A stretch of 64,000 bases of DNA from Spirometra erinaceieuropaei (GCA_902702965.1 CACRXP010000087.1:86630-150629); one strand, 5' to 3'. Positions 20,201 to 35,200 are shown, numbered from the stretch's first letter. A program made the numbers and translations. The notes: generated by a model from the letters alone, not told the origin.

Positions 20201-23200
20201 GTTTTTGTCAAATTCATTCTCTATCTCCTCTTTGTAGAAAACTGAATTTTTTTCCAATATTGCACGCAGATTATTCCACTTTTATGAACGTCCATTTAGA
20301 TGTTTCTGCAGTCTAGGTAAATGCTCTCCCCGTAGTGCAGAGCATGATCTGCAAACACTGTGGCATTTCGATTGCACTAGGAGATGTCATTTTGCAAGCC
20401 TGACGAGTGTTGTCACATTATATACGAAACAGAGCTCAAAAGGTTTGAAATTCTTCGGAACATGTAACAATACAATTTGCGGCATAACATCTCCATGGTT
20501 TGCCAAACTTTTATAGCCAATGCCTTGTTTACGTTTGAACGATAAATTTTAAAATGATGATTTTCCTCATAGAAAAATTCCAAGAAATTGACAACTCTGC
20601 GTTATTTTGGAGAAATACGTTGGGATTGCAAAAATAATGAAGTGTTATAGAGATATTATGCCTTATTAAATTTTCCCAGGTAAATGTCAACGTCAAATAA
20701 TGTATAAATGCCTTAACATTATAACCACCGTTACCATGATAAACTGTTCTAGGTTAAGACTTCTTTCAGGAACTTAGCAGATCTTTCTTGAGATTTGTAG
20801 CACAATACATACATCAATTCCGAAAGTTTACGTGAGGACAGGAAAATTTTTCTAATGCGCTAGGGCAGCCCTATGATCAAAATCAGTGTCGCTCTCGTCG
20901 TCAGAAATCAGGAAACGCGGGAAAAAGGCAAATAAACAGCCGATGTCGCATACCTGATGATAGACGTTCAGTACAATCGGTAGAAGCTACATATTCTAAT
21001 TGCCTGGGAGCATATCAGGACTTTAAAACACTCTTGACCTGAAGTCTGCCCCGAACTCTGCTCGGTTGCCAAACTCCTGAGTTCTCGGTCAGTTGGATGT
21101 AGATGAAAACGTACGATGTCCGGATAGGCTAATGCAATACAGTCTTGCAATACCGTCAGTCAGTTGGCCCAGTCACCTCGTAAATGCATCGTCCGATATT
21201 ATCATTTTCTTTTTCCGGAAGATGAATCCCGCAGGAACTTAAGTGTCTTGTTATTAAAGATGTTAGGAACATGTGTTGTTGAAACATCAAGAGAAAGTGT
21301 TCAGGTTCGTCTTTCAGAAAGGAATGTTTTCCCACAATATGTTTACTCTGCTCAGGCATTCAGGTTCAAAACACCAGACCACTTTCTTGGCCCGTCCGAC
21401 CCTCAGATCTCCATTTTGTCAGACCGGCCTGAAATTACATTGGTGGGCGAAGCTAATAGGACATTGGCGTTGCTTTTAAATATACACTCCGACAGAAAAA
21501 GAGTGTTTATGTGGGATTATATCACCAAATCGCTTGAAGCACAACTAAAAGTCAGGGCACATTGGACGACGTGTTCGAGTTTCGTTTTAATAGCTTGTTT
21601 GCTAGCTGAATATACTAACTGGGCACGAAACCTCAACTTCACTATTGTTCAATTTCAACTTAACTTTTGACGCTTGCACAAATTTACTGACATTTTCTGA
21701 AACTGCGCAAAAAAGGCGCCTTCTCGAACTGGTATTTACGGTATTGTGTCCCCTTCAATCTTGTAGTTCAGGTGAAAAGTTGATTCGTGTTTTTGGAAGG
21801 GTTTCTTGCATAAATATATTTAGAGACAGGCTTTGCGTTTATACTTACTCCGTAGGTACTTCCATCACATACTACCTAGCTTCTCTGCCAGAAATGACCA
21901 GTTTGACCAGTAATACCTTGCTGACAAAAGTCTCAATAGAACTATTATTAGCATAAGTCAAAAAGTAGATATTTTGGCCTTTTTGTATCTTTGACCTTTA
22001 AACCCGTTGAAAATGCACCCAGACTCGAAACTCCAGAACTTTTGGAACGCCATCGAATAGAAAGAATTGCCCAGAAGACTTTGCCTGATAGAGTAACATG
22101 GAACGTATTGCCGAGCACCTTCATACACGACAGTATACTAAATTTCAATCGCAGGCCTTCATCATAATCTGCGCAAGTTAAATCCACGTAAAAATTGTTC
22201 CTTATTTGATGTTTACGCCTGTCACTGATTTTCGACCCTTGGGTTAAGTCAATCTCGCTTCCTCACCAGAGCCTTCCTTTCTTTAGGTTCCGGCTGCAAA
22301 AAAATCGACGATTTTTGTAAGCCTAACAATTGTCGATAACATTTTCAAATTTTATCTCTCTTTCTACAGGAATTTCGAGCATTTTTGCCTGTACTGCTGC
22401 AAGATAATCGAAGGAATACCGGTGGGGCTCTTTCTGGGGTTTTATGTCAACATCATAGTCAGACATTGGTGGCAGCGATACCTCGCAATCCCTTGGCCAG
22501 ATTCCGTCGTGCTTGCTGTATGCACGTACATACAGGGAGATTCGGATGCAGTGAAGATTCGCCGGCGCACGCTGGTTCGCTACGTTAATCTGACTTACTG
22601 CCTCTATATGCGCGACATGTCCTCGAGGGTGAAACTCCGATATCCTACACTGGAACACGTCATCGAAGCAGGTAACTGTTTAAGATGCAATTTCGACTGT
22701 AAATCTGGCTACTGATGCGTTGTTTTTACGAGCTGGCTGTTTTGGCGCGCGGTTTAACTCTATTCCTTATTGGCCTCCAGGTGTTACGTCGAGCAAGAAT
22801 TGGGTTATTGTTATTTGTTCGCGGTCAAACATCATTCACTAACTTTCTTGCTCCAAATGCAACCAGCGAACAAATTCTTTCCGCTCTCTCAGACTCTGAT
22901 TGGACGTTGTCTTCTGAAATCTGCCTAGTTGACTTGAAAAGTTGGAACTGCATTATCGGCGCGAGTTGGATAAGTCGGGGATAGAGTGCTTCTGGAGCAT
23001 ATTTTTTCCATAACAGAGATTGTATAATCAGCCAAATAGTCGAAGATTACGTTGCGTATGAGCTGATATGAAGCTCAAGTAGAAAAAATTAACAGCAAGC
23101 GAAGTTTGATGCAAAGCTCACCGGAGGAGATGTATTAAGATGCTGACGTTTCGAAGCCGTTTCCCAAGGGTGAACTAAGCGAACGTGTGACTTAGACTCG

Positions 23201-26200
23201 TGTTCTTCCCAAGTATAGTTTGGGAAATTGATTATTTGGTCATCACGAGTCATCTATATGCGCGATATGTCCTCGAGGGTGAAACTCCGATATCCTACAC
23301 TCGAACACGTCATCGAAGCATGTAACTGGTTAAGATGCAATTTCGACTGTAAATCTGGTTACTGATACGTTGCTTTTTTACGAGCTGGCTGTTTTGGCTC
23401 GCTGTTTAACTTGATGCTTTATTGGCCTACAGGTGTTACGTCCATCAGTAATTGGGTTATTGTTATTTGTTCGCGGTCGAACATCATTCACTAACTTTCT
23501 TGCTCCAAATGCAGCCAGCGAACAAATTCTTTTCGCTCTCTCAGACTCTGATTGGACGTTGTCTTCTGAAATCTGCCTAGTTGACTTGAAAAGTTGGAAC
23601 GGCCTTATCGGCGCGAGTCGGATAAAACGGGGATAGAGTGCCTCTGGAGCATAATCGACCAAAAGTCGAAGATTACATCGCTTATGAGCTGATATGAAGC
23701 TCAAGTAGAAAAAAATAACAGCAAGCGAGGTTTGATGCAAAGCTCACCGGAGGAGATGTATTAAGATGCTGACGTTTCGAAGCCGTTTCGCAAGGGTGAA
23801 CTAAGCAAACGTGTGAGTTAGACTCGTTGTCTTTCCAAGTACAGTTTGGGAAATTGATTGTTAGGTCATCATGAGTCTCTTACTGAAGGATCACCAAAAA
23901 CAGTAGCCCCTTCTAATCAATGCTTTTCACACTTCACTTTCATCTCACAACAACTCGCGGCAGATGTTGGGAACGAATCACTGACGCTGAGACGCTTTCT
24001 GGCTGAACGCTGCGAGGAGAGATGTAAAGCCTGAAATCCGAATATTTGCTCGAGCTTTTCAGACATTTCAGTGAATCTCGGCAGATTTATGTAATGACAA
24101 ACAAAAGGCACTTCTCTGGGCTCCTTCTACTAGGCTGGACTGCTAATATGGTCCTTTAACGGATAGAAACTTTTACGATAATCAATACCGACAGAGACAA
24201 GGGAGTTTGGAATGGCCACGGCTCCAGACCGAACCCCATGGCACAACAGGAAGGGCATGTTCCTTAACCTGATCGGTAATCGCCACATTATCACTACACA
24301 CTACCGTGACAAAACACTTGGTGTCCAGCAGATGCCAATCAGAGCTCTGAACCCCCTATGCCGATTATTCTTTTATCAATGCAAAACAAACCAAACTGAG
24401 CATCTTATAAAACTACCTAACTCGGTTGACACGAATACACAACTCACGATGGGAGCCGAAAGAAACAACCATTCCTCGACGACTTTGTACCCTTGCTCGC
24501 AACTGCAAAATACAGTGGTTAGAAAAGTCACCAACAGAATAAAAGTTCCAGTCTTCACATTCTGTTTCACAAACATTACTGTATCAGCACTCTGTTTTAA
24601 TGAGTTAAAAAACATTGCAGCAGGTGGACGTCTACTCATCAATATCTGGTCTGAACCGACGGATACTTAGACCCTCTTGGGGCAAAGCAGTCGTCAAGCT
24701 CAAAGACGACTCTGAAAAAAGCATAACCTCGAAGGCTGGAGTGTTAAAGGAGTATCAGAGACGGTTTCCCGACTGTTACACCCAATCGCAGTGGGCGCAG
24801 CCCGTCGACCACAGGCGGCGACCTGTAGCTGCAAGAACACGCTGCCATTTGCCGGAAACTCAATAGTTGTCTGCAAAGTGTGCTACAGTTATGAAGACTA
24901 CAACTACGGTGAGGAAATCAGGCTGAAATGGCAAACACGCCTAGGCGAGCTTAAGTCGGCAACTTGGGGTCAAACCCAAACTCTCAGCTTTCAACGCTCA
25001 TTGGAGAAACTGACTATGCCTTCGGTCTTCAAGGAAAGACCATCTTAGGCCGCGCTAGCTCACAGACTGGACGGCTCACGTTTGGGTCGCGGTATTTGGA
25101 TGCCAACTCCTGCAACAAACTGCTTATAACACCTTACGTCACGACATACACGAAGATCAGTACAAGACAATCGCTATCCGGAGACCAACTCACCCGGTGG
25201 TGGAACAAAAGAGATATTACGCCGGACAACCCTACGGAGTTTCAACCACCCTCCATCGGATTATGACTTGTAACTCAAGCAGCTGCCAGCGATGTGAGAC
25301 GCCAGCCGAAGGATCAAAGAAACCATAGAACAAAAACCGATCGGCTAAATGCCAACAATCTTTTCAGGTCACTTGCAAATCTGCTGGATTTTGTTTGTCG
25401 GACTTTTACAATTGTGAGCAGACCAAGTCTTTCGACACCTGTGTAAGTAATTCAGTAAATGTGTCCCGCCGAACCCTTTCCGGTTCTCGAATTATCACAT
25501 TGGAACGGTCAACAGTGTCAAAATGAATAAACAAAATAACATAGGAAATGAACTATAAAATGAAGATTTCTCTGACGGTCCACACTGGCCATCGAGCACT
25601 TTCATGATGGTAATACAAAATTCATTACAGACATCATATCTAAATTGAGGACATTCAGGGTGAAAAATAAAGTGAAATGATGTAGCGCACTCACCCGAGT
25701 CGTTTTTGATCCGCGAAGCTGATGGATGCCTGCCGAGAAAATAGATCGGGTATCGACGCTGGCTATTCAGCCAACGGGAATCTACTTCCAAATCAGACCA
25801 ATTCAGGCTGCCATGAAATTCTCCAAAACTAATGAGGGAATCACCTCGTCGTTGGCACCTGGACGTCGAAAACCACAGTGGAGCCGGACACACAAAAAGC
25901 GTGGACATTTCCACCTCTGGATGTGTCAACGCCGAAATACGTACCAACACACAGACAACTACCTTCACGCCTGAATAATCGCTACCTACTAAATACGCTA
26001 AACCCATGGCAACTGTCGGCGACGGTCGCTTTGCGACTGCAGATTAATTCCCTCATCTGTAAAGCACCATCTAAGTGACGATCAAAACCAACAACGAACT
26101 CGCACTTCGGGACTCTGATGTCAGTTACTCTTTCAGCAGTTTTATAACATTTAACCTGGAATGACGGGATGATGGCAGTACCACAGTCGATATCGCTGAT

Positions 26201-29200
26201 ATCCATCGTGTGCCCTACAGCAGGCTAGGCTCAGGGACGATGACATATGCTTAAATTAGATTAAAGTGATAATGGACTTGTGCAGCATCTACCACACTCT
26301 CTCCTCCGCCGCCACGCTGGTTCCGATCCCAGTGGGTGGGGATATCATAAAGGCCACAATACGGAGGAACCATTTAAGCCCGACTCTCAGTCGACTTTCA
26401 GTCGGCTGTTGCACACAAACACACATTGGACTGGGTGCTAGGACCGAGTAACTTTGTTTGTTGGCAGAATCCCAAGCTAGGGCTTTAAACACACCGTGAT
26501 AGTCTCAGGAACCTCAGATTGTTGGTGCTGAGGAATTGTGAGCAGAGAGTCGAGCTCACTCCGTCTACCGTTCGACTGTCTGAGCCGGTCAACCTACTGA
26601 CGCAGAGACTGGGAGAAGTGGCTGACGGAGCTAAGAACAACCCATATTCTTGTGTCACTCGCACGTAACCCACCTTCTTTACGCACACACACTAGCATTT
26701 ATCACAGGGGCCAGACTGCTCCAATCTCGCATGTAGAAAAGGAGCCACATGGAGAAAGGAGCTGAAGAATACACTTCCCTCTTACGTGACAGATGCTAGT
26801 GAGCTAGGGCGTTGGAGTTTTCTCACATTCGATGCACGTGTTATCTAAGGGAATGTGTGATGATGTGACCATGTGCTGGGGGATTTAACGCAAGTTTTCA
26901 TGAATGAGCATGTGATCGAATAGGCCCATGCGAAGTGGGCAGTTGAGGCGATGTCGTCTGGTGTATGTAGGTGCTTCAAATACTCAAGAAGATGGATTCA
27001 GAAGCGGCCGAACAGGCCGATACGTGAGGTAAATGTGTGCTCGCAGTGTGGGAAGCATAGGTTTGGGGATGCTAAATCGATTGTGATTGTGGCGCTGCTG
27101 GCGGCAGTTCTGATCCACTTTTCAGGATCAGGGTTAGGATTAACGGGGCTTCTATCCGGACAAATTGTCTCCTCTTGGAATTGGATAACTGTATATGTAT
27201 ACGAATATTAACTACAATTGCGTACTGCGGTGGCAAGTTAAAGTCGAAGTTATTGATTAAAGACTGAGCTGGAATCGAGAGCGGTTTCTTGATAATAGCG
27301 CCTCAACTAATTGGACTTCTTAAGAGATCTGCTGAACATAGCGTCGGACAGTTAGTTTTGTCTTACGACAGCATTTCGTTGATCCCACGGTTATGCAAGC
27401 GTTTCGGCCATACAACACCTTTCTGAAGTTCTCTCATCGTAGATCTGAAGGGAAGAGGCCAAATTCTATTATTAGTCTCTGTTTAATTTCTTTTCAGTGC
27501 GAGTGATATGTAGACATAAAATCGCAGAAATATCGACCACTATTAAATCACCCACCGCAGAGTAAAATTAAATCAATAAAATAAACAAGTCTTTTAACCT
27601 TAGCCAGCAGTTTTACCTCTGCTATTTGTACGAACGTTTGTGTGATTTTTAAAACAGGGAACCTAGCTTTTGACCAACTAAAACCAAATTTGAATTTTCG
27701 CTTTCTCACTTCAATGAACGTAACCTCATACTGGGTGCTTCCGTAAAGCGGTTTACTCAAGAAATAAAAAAATGACATCATTTGCATGTACTGAGCAGTA
27801 TTTTTCGTTAAGATTTTCGCCTCCATCGCCGAGGTGCAGTTCCTCCGATCACAAATAAAGGTCATACAAAAACTACACGACGTCCTACAAGGAAAGGTAG
27901 CATGTAATCTGCATGTTTAAAATGGTAATTAGGTTCGCATTTAGTGCCAGTGTGCGCATGAGGGAGAACTTCACTCCTTTTTGGGGACTGCCGTGCAGAC
28001 AAATTCCGACCTGAAGACTTGTCCACACACATACATACAGCCATAACTACCGAGACACGCAACACATGCAATCCTGACTTGCTAACTATTCCGTCTGAAT
28101 CTCAGTGAGCAACGGACGCACTGTTATATAAATGACGTTCCCACGCAGGGATACTTTTCATGCCAACTCGGGATTACTTGAAGCAATATTTCCCAGGAAT
28201 GAATTTAAAGCAAGCAAGAACAGCAGAATTTAATGGCACCATTTTCATTCCTCTGTTGCGCTTTGAAGTTATCATTTTATTGATTAGTCTACGCGCAGTA
28301 TACGCTGACCTTGCTGTTTTATATTGATTTTCTCTGTCGAAATTCAAACCTCTGTACCATTCTCACTTGTTATTTGTGTTATGCAACGACAAGCTGCAGT
28401 TGAGAAGCCGTCGCGAAATTTTCTGGTGCCATTAAATTCTGCTGTCCTTGCTTGCTTTAAACTCGGGATTAGTTTTGTGCACTTTAACCATCTAGCTGTA
28501 GCTAGAAACGTGATGTGTGCTGTAAGTCGGGAATCAGTCAGTAGCCAGTGGGCTTTTCTGAGAACCGGTCGCGTGCATGAGAGTTCAAAAATAACAGTCA
28601 GTGAGGGGCTTGCACGGATGTTTGGAAAAGTCTCCATTTTATCTTGCGTTTGAGAAATCTCGGAAGATACAACCTCGGTTACCTCGGCAGAACATACAGA
28701 CTAATACTGTATAGGCAGAATGGCATTACCGACAAAGACAAGGGAGACTGGAATAGCCATTTCTGGCTTATTAGCCGTCGTCAGCCAGCCATACCCAAGC
28801 CCGAAGTGTGGAACACCCGAGCCTCGAACTCGCGACCTGTTGGTTTAGAAGTCAACGCCCCTACTCACCGGGCCACGAGCCCGTTGCCCTGTCGGGCTGT
28901 CGGGCTGTCTTCGCTGGTCCTATCATTTCAGAAAATCCTGTGCGTCCGTTAACTTCAGAACTCAGTTCTTTGGAATGTACCTCGCTGAGAATAAACAGAC
29001 CATCAACTGACACGACTTCCAGTTTGTGGTTTTTATGACCAGACTTGAGAGCTACACGAGACTAGAAGCCATTAAGATAGTTGACAGAGCTTACAATCAG
29101 CACTCCTGAGGGATTTTAAGACGTGATGTTTCAGAATGAATCTTCACATTGATCCTGCTGCGCACTACGAAAATACATGGGCCAGCCTCGTTGCGCGATT

Positions 29201-32200
29201 ACAATTCCCTAAATCTGGCTCATCTCAACGATCCCATACTATTTGCTCCTCCCAGGCGTCTGCTGCTCCCTTCTCGATTCCATTGCGTGTTATTCATAAC
29301 CCTCTCCCTCTCTTGCCCCCAGCGTGTTCTCGAATGTAAACTCTGCTCCGACCGAGCCGTTCTGATCGATGACGGCATCCATCAGGAGGCTGGGCGACTA
29401 GATCAGAGAGGAACTAATGTGGGTCAGTTTGAGGGAAAGGGCAGTTACCTGACTGCCTGACTGCTGTAAAGAACACACCAGTCTGATTACATTCCGTCCG
29501 ATAGGAAAATAGACGATAATACGAGGGGGAAAGTTCAGGCAGACAAGGAAGTTCGAGCAGGAGTATTTGCACCTTTTCTTTCGTCGTCTATCGACAGCTG
29601 CCTAGATTTAGACCGCCAAGCTCTGCTTTCTGTAATCACGTCATTTCCGGTGGCGTAAGTACTTTTCATCTGGGGGAACAGATCGAAATAGCGAGATTCC
29701 ACGACTAAAGAGCTAGACTTGAAAGGGGAATAGTGTTCACTCAGCTTTACCGCACGATCACCAACTTTATTATAAGCTTCATCAGGCAGTTGCTCGGTGA
29801 GTTCTGTTGGAGTTGGCCTTTTTTCGGGCTTAGCTGGCTTTGTCCATGCCATCGTCTTCCGCGGCGTAGGCTACGGTCACTTGATCGTGGCCATTGACTG
29901 TGTGTACGTCTTGCGGCTGTCCGCCCCCCCTCCCTGGGTGCGGTATTTTACGTCAACATTATCCCTACTTATTTTCATTTGGTAGTTAGGATTGGTATAC
30001 TAGAAAGTTTTGTGCTACTGCAACCGCTTGGATACCTTAAAATGCATAAATTACGAGTGGACGCGAAATTAATTCCTCATATACTCTTTATTTAGATGCT
30101 GCGGCTAAAATGAATATGTGCGCTCTTCTCAGCCGTATTTGTCTATGCGTTCACTGCCTTTTCAGTCGATGTAGAAACGGTACCTCGTTAGACTACGCGC
30201 ACGAGGGGGTCACAGTTGTTTTTAGGAAAATTCCTGAATTTGGATTAGCGAAAAATCACAACGAATCATTTCGGATGACGTTTTGGAGCATTTCAATCTT
30301 TGTCGTTTATTCTCTTGAATACTCATTAACCTTAGCGGCTGTCCTTGATTACTTTAGGCATTTTATTCGAAATTAAAGGTGCATATACTTATATGCCGTG
30401 TTTTGACACTTCGTTTTGCATACCTCAACTAGCTCTGAGCCTCATACAACTTGGACACAACTGTCCTGAAAGGTATCACGACTCAAATACTTTTTTATGG
30501 TTTGTTTTTCCAGTTGTATAAATATGAGTTCATATGTTCTCTGTACCTCATAGGTTGACTGTACCTCTTAGGTACTTATGCATTTGTAGTCGCAAACATC
30601 AGTTATTTGTCGCAGAGATTTAGTAATTTTCGGTGTGTCTACATCATGTGTTTAAGAGTTTGTGTTTCTAAATATCACTAGTCCAGAAACTTGTAAAAAA
30701 TCGTGTTTTATGTTAAAATATCGCCAGTTCTGTCTGCCTTATGCATTTTGTTCGGCGCGGTTTTTTGAATTATGGTTTTTGTTCATTCAAAAAATTTCTT
30801 GGTTGTACGATTTTATGTTACTTGTTATTTAAACAGGTATTCCATGGGGATTTTTGATTGTCACACATAAAAACCCCATCCCCGCCAGTCACATAACATG
30901 GCTGTCTTTGGTTCTGATCTTTTGAGGGTGGCAGTACTACACTCTTGTCTGGAAGTCTACTTGCATCCAACGTAGGTAGCAGAAACGGCAACCATGCAAC
31001 TTAGATTTAAATTGTATACTATTAATTGGGCTTGTTTTGCCTCTATGAGGCGGCTGAATGGCGTTACAGCCGCAAATAATTCCCATGAATGGCTCTGGCT
31101 GGGCTGTTCATCTACGGCATAGAAGACAATCTTCTCGCCTCTAGTCGGCAAACACCTTGCCGCAGTTTTTTGTAAACAAAAAACTAATTTTTCCGTACTT
31201 TTGATTAACTTTGAAGACAATTTTGCAATTCCTTCCAATTGGTCAGGCTTTATGACTCAGGAGGAGAAGAAGTTGCTCCTGCAAAGTGGCGATGACGGCA
31301 AAAAGGGCATTTCTTTTCTGCCAGTGGTTTGGGCAACGGACCTGATCACACAGATGGGGGAGGAGGGAGCCATCCCCATGGCCCCTGGTGTAGACATACT
31401 GTGCACAGCGCTTAGGACCTTCCGCGGGGGTTTTGGTGCGGTCTATGCTTACAACTACATCAATGTTCCCCTTGCATATACTCAGGTAAACAGTTTGCCA
31501 TGAAGTCAACCTAATTTGGTGCTGTTGTAAAGGGTTTTTCGAATCTATTAAGACACTAATTCTACAATTGTACTGGCTTAGCGTCCTAAGAAGGCAAAAT
31601 TTTCTTTGATTTGATGAACACCAAATCAGAAATCAGCAGAAATATTTTAGCCATACTCCTGACATATACACTGACAGTAAAAAAACTCGAGCACACTCCA
31701 GAATTCACATGGAACACTCCAGGGAAAATACAAATTATTTATAACGTTCGTAATTGCGCCAGACAGCACAGCTACCCAACTTTCACATTAGTCTTCAACA
31801 GTGCAACGTATTCTGGGCTTTTTAAGTAGTATGCAGCATTTTAAAATTCAAAAAGTGAATACATGGCCATTTCTGGAGATCCGCGAGGTATTGTTATAAG
31901 ATGATAGTTGGGCCGTCGATTACGACAATGTCTACTGTATGCTCCACGACAGCGGGGGAATGGGGTCCGTGACTTACTCATCATTGTACCTATGGTGATA
32001 GCCATACGTGGCTCAAACAGTCGACTGACAAAAAGGGCTCAGTTACTGTTGCCACACCGAGTAGTCCGCCGCAACACTTTGGATCCTCGAAGATGCCCAC
32101 GCGACCTGTCAAGAAATAAGCTTGGCGATGAGTCGTCAGCTCAACGATGTTCGCTGCCACAGATGCAACGGAGGCGCCATATGTGAAGTTTCATTGACCT

Positions 32201-35200
32201 GCGCGCAAACAAGGCATCGCAAAAAACATCTGCTGACCTGATATTCAAACGACGGTCGTACGGCCAGTCAGATTGACTACATACTAGTCAGCTCAAGGTT
32301 CCGCAGCTGGGTTCACGATAGCAGATCGATGCGTGGTGCCGAGACTGGTAACGCCCATGGGTCGGACCATGTCCTCGTCCGTACACGCCTGAAAGTTCAT
32401 CTCTCATCCGCACCAAAAATGCCACGTCCTAGACGCCTCAATGTCGCAAAAATCCGGCAAGCCAGCACTGCCGAGGCCCTAAGCAGAGAAATCCGGACCT
32501 GTTTTACGGCCCGAGCTGACGGAGAAGTGAGTAACCAGTGGTCGTCACTGAAGACATCAGTCTATGGGGCAGCTGAGAAAATCCTTGGATACAACCAGCG
32601 ACGCCGCAGTGACTGGATCAGCGGAAAAACCCTGCAGTTGTCTGCTCAGACGGCTAGAGCCAGGTCCCGCAACGATGACTACTTCCGCCAACTTCGGAAG
32701 TTGACAGCAAAATCGGCCAGGGATGACCGGAAGCAATACTGGGCTGAAATAGCGACCTCAATGGAATAGGCCTCGAACGTTGGTGACACTCGAAAGCTCT
32801 ACCGTCTGATCCGCCAAGTTAGCGGTAAGCCCTCTACACTGAGTGACTCTGTTCGCGATGTGAACGGAGGCTTTATTGCTGACAACTCGGCCAAAGTCGG
32901 GCGCTGGCGTGAGCACTTTGAGCACCATCTCAACTTCGATACCCAACCTACCTCGCCCTTGTTCTCCTCCTCAGCGGAGTTTCTTCCCTCTCCTACCTTT
33001 GCAGTGCCATGCGATCCCCCCTCCGAGGAAGAAGTCGCCGGTGCCATACGAAAGTTGCGCAACAATAAGGCACCCGGAGAGGACGGCATACCTGCTGAAG
33101 TCTTCAAGTTTTGTGTCGAAACTCTGGCACCGTGGCTCCATGAGGTGATTGAAAGAGCGTGGAGAGACGAGGTTGTTCCTGATGACTGGGGCTTAGGCAT
33201 CCTTGTACCTATCCTCAAAAAGGGAGATAAGACGAGATGCGAGAACTACCGCGGCATAAGTCTCATCGACGTTGCTGCGAAGATCTTCGCTATTGTCCTA
33301 CTCAGGCGATTCCTGTCTGTGCGTGACTCAAGGACGAGGCCCAACCAAGCCGAATTTCGTGCTGGACGTGGATGCGCAGATCAGATACTCACACTGAGAC
33401 GCATTCTCGAATTTCGCCATAGCTACCAACAACCGACGGCCGTCTGCTTCGTTGACTTTGCTGCCGCGTTCGATTCCGTTCACCGTGAGTCCCCGTGGCG
33501 GATAATGGCGCTAGATGGTGTGCCGGCAAAAATCATCGCCATGATTAAGGCCTACTATCGTTCCACTACTGCGAGAGTCCTGGTCCGTAACAATCTTTCC
33601 TAACCGTTCGGTATTCGGTCTGGCGTCCGACAGGGTTGTATCCTGTCACCCATACTGTTCAACTACGTTATTGACTGGATCTTCTGGAGGGCCCTACGCG
33701 ACAGTGACGGCGTTGAATTTGCACCCGGACATCGACTGACTGATCTCGACTATGCCGATGCTATCGCCTTACTTGCTTCAAGTTTTGGTGATCTGCAGTC
33801 TATGGTGTCACGGGTGAACAAGGTAGCCAAATCGGTCGGTTTACCCATAAACCCTGGTAAGGCTAATGTGTTTTCAAGCTGCGTCACTGACCAGGAGAGG
33901 GTGCCTCTCGTGATTGACGGTTGTCAACTTAAAGAAGTAGATAGTTTTAAATACCTCGGGGTGCGGCTGTTGCCTAATGGACAGAGTAAGGACGACATTG
34001 TTTCCCGAATCGATGCTGCCCGCTGGGTTTTTTCAAGCCTTCGGAAATGCCTGTGGAACCGACGTGACCTCTCCATCGCCACTAAGATTCGCGTGTACCG
34101 TGCATCTGTCCGGTCTGTCCTTCTCTACGGTTTCGAATGCTGGGCTTTGCGCGTGGCGGATGAGCGAAACTGGAGGTATTTGACCACTACTGCTTGAGGA
34201 TCATCCTTCGAGTGAAGTTAACCGACTTCGTCTCAAATGAGATAGTCCGCGCTCGCTGTGACAACATCGCAAGGATATCTCAGGCCATCCAAGAAAGACG
34301 ACTGAGGTGGTTCGGGCATGTTCTTCGTTGTCCACCTCAGGAGCTCAGTGTTACTGCCCTCGATCCGGCACCGTTGCCCCATTGGAGGCGTCGAAGAGGG
34401 GGTCAGTTCAAAACCTGGCTCGACACTGTCCGTCAAGACATGGAGGTGGTTCTTGGACCTTCGGTATTCGGTCTCCGTCGTTGGCTAAGGGAATGGGTTG
34501 AGCTGTGCAGATCTGCTGCCGCGGATCGTCACGCGTGAAGAGGTACAATTCGGGACATCATTGAGGCCGGCTAGATCAGGCATGTTCGCAGCCGTATCAA
34601 GTACAAGTAAGTACAAGTACATATGGGATATTGATGCAGATGCCTTGGCGTACTCCGGTGGTTAGACGGGGTTCAGACGACTAGAGATTAGCTTTGGAGC
34701 AATGTCCAGCCAGTCATTCAACAACCCGAGTGAGGCTTTTACCGCACTGGTAAAGAGGACATGACCCACGACCCCCTCAAACAGGGAGTTTAAGACGTAG
34801 GCCCACTGAGAAGTCTGATGTTATAGGGTTAATCAAGTGGGGATCCAGTTTCTTTCACGTTAGGGTTTGGAGAATCTAAAATCTGGCTGGACAAAAACAT
34901 TTTCAACTTTGCCCGAAATTAACTCCCAGACCGTGAAATATCTCGTGAACGTGACAACACCTAGGACCACTACAACATCATTGTCAGATATTCTTCAGGA
35001 CGCCTATATGCATGGTACCGGCAGAACTAACCCAAATAATACCACTCAACTTTAACGCACACATTTGTAAAATGTCTGTTTTGAACTAAGCCCTGAATCT
35101 TTTAAGCATCCGGCCTTGCTCAATAGACGTAAACTCTCATTATTTACCACACTGGCAGGACAGGTACTGGCTAAAGGCCGAGACACGCCTGTTTCGCTGA

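Noticed and set aside
21164..21670. 168-codon plus frame in bestrophin intron 2
   Set aside because: No motif or splice support; it starts without a good ATG context and ends before exon 3. Treated as chance.
25495..26007. 170-codon minus frame in intron 3
   Set aside because: No recognisable domain, and nothing similar elsewhere in the window; length alone is not enough in 64 kb.
30110..30376. Frame with a hydrophobic stretch, considered as an extra bestrophin exon
   Set aside because: Exons 3 and 4 join exactly (Ala-Gly/Phe-Met-Thr) without it, and it has no similarity to the family.
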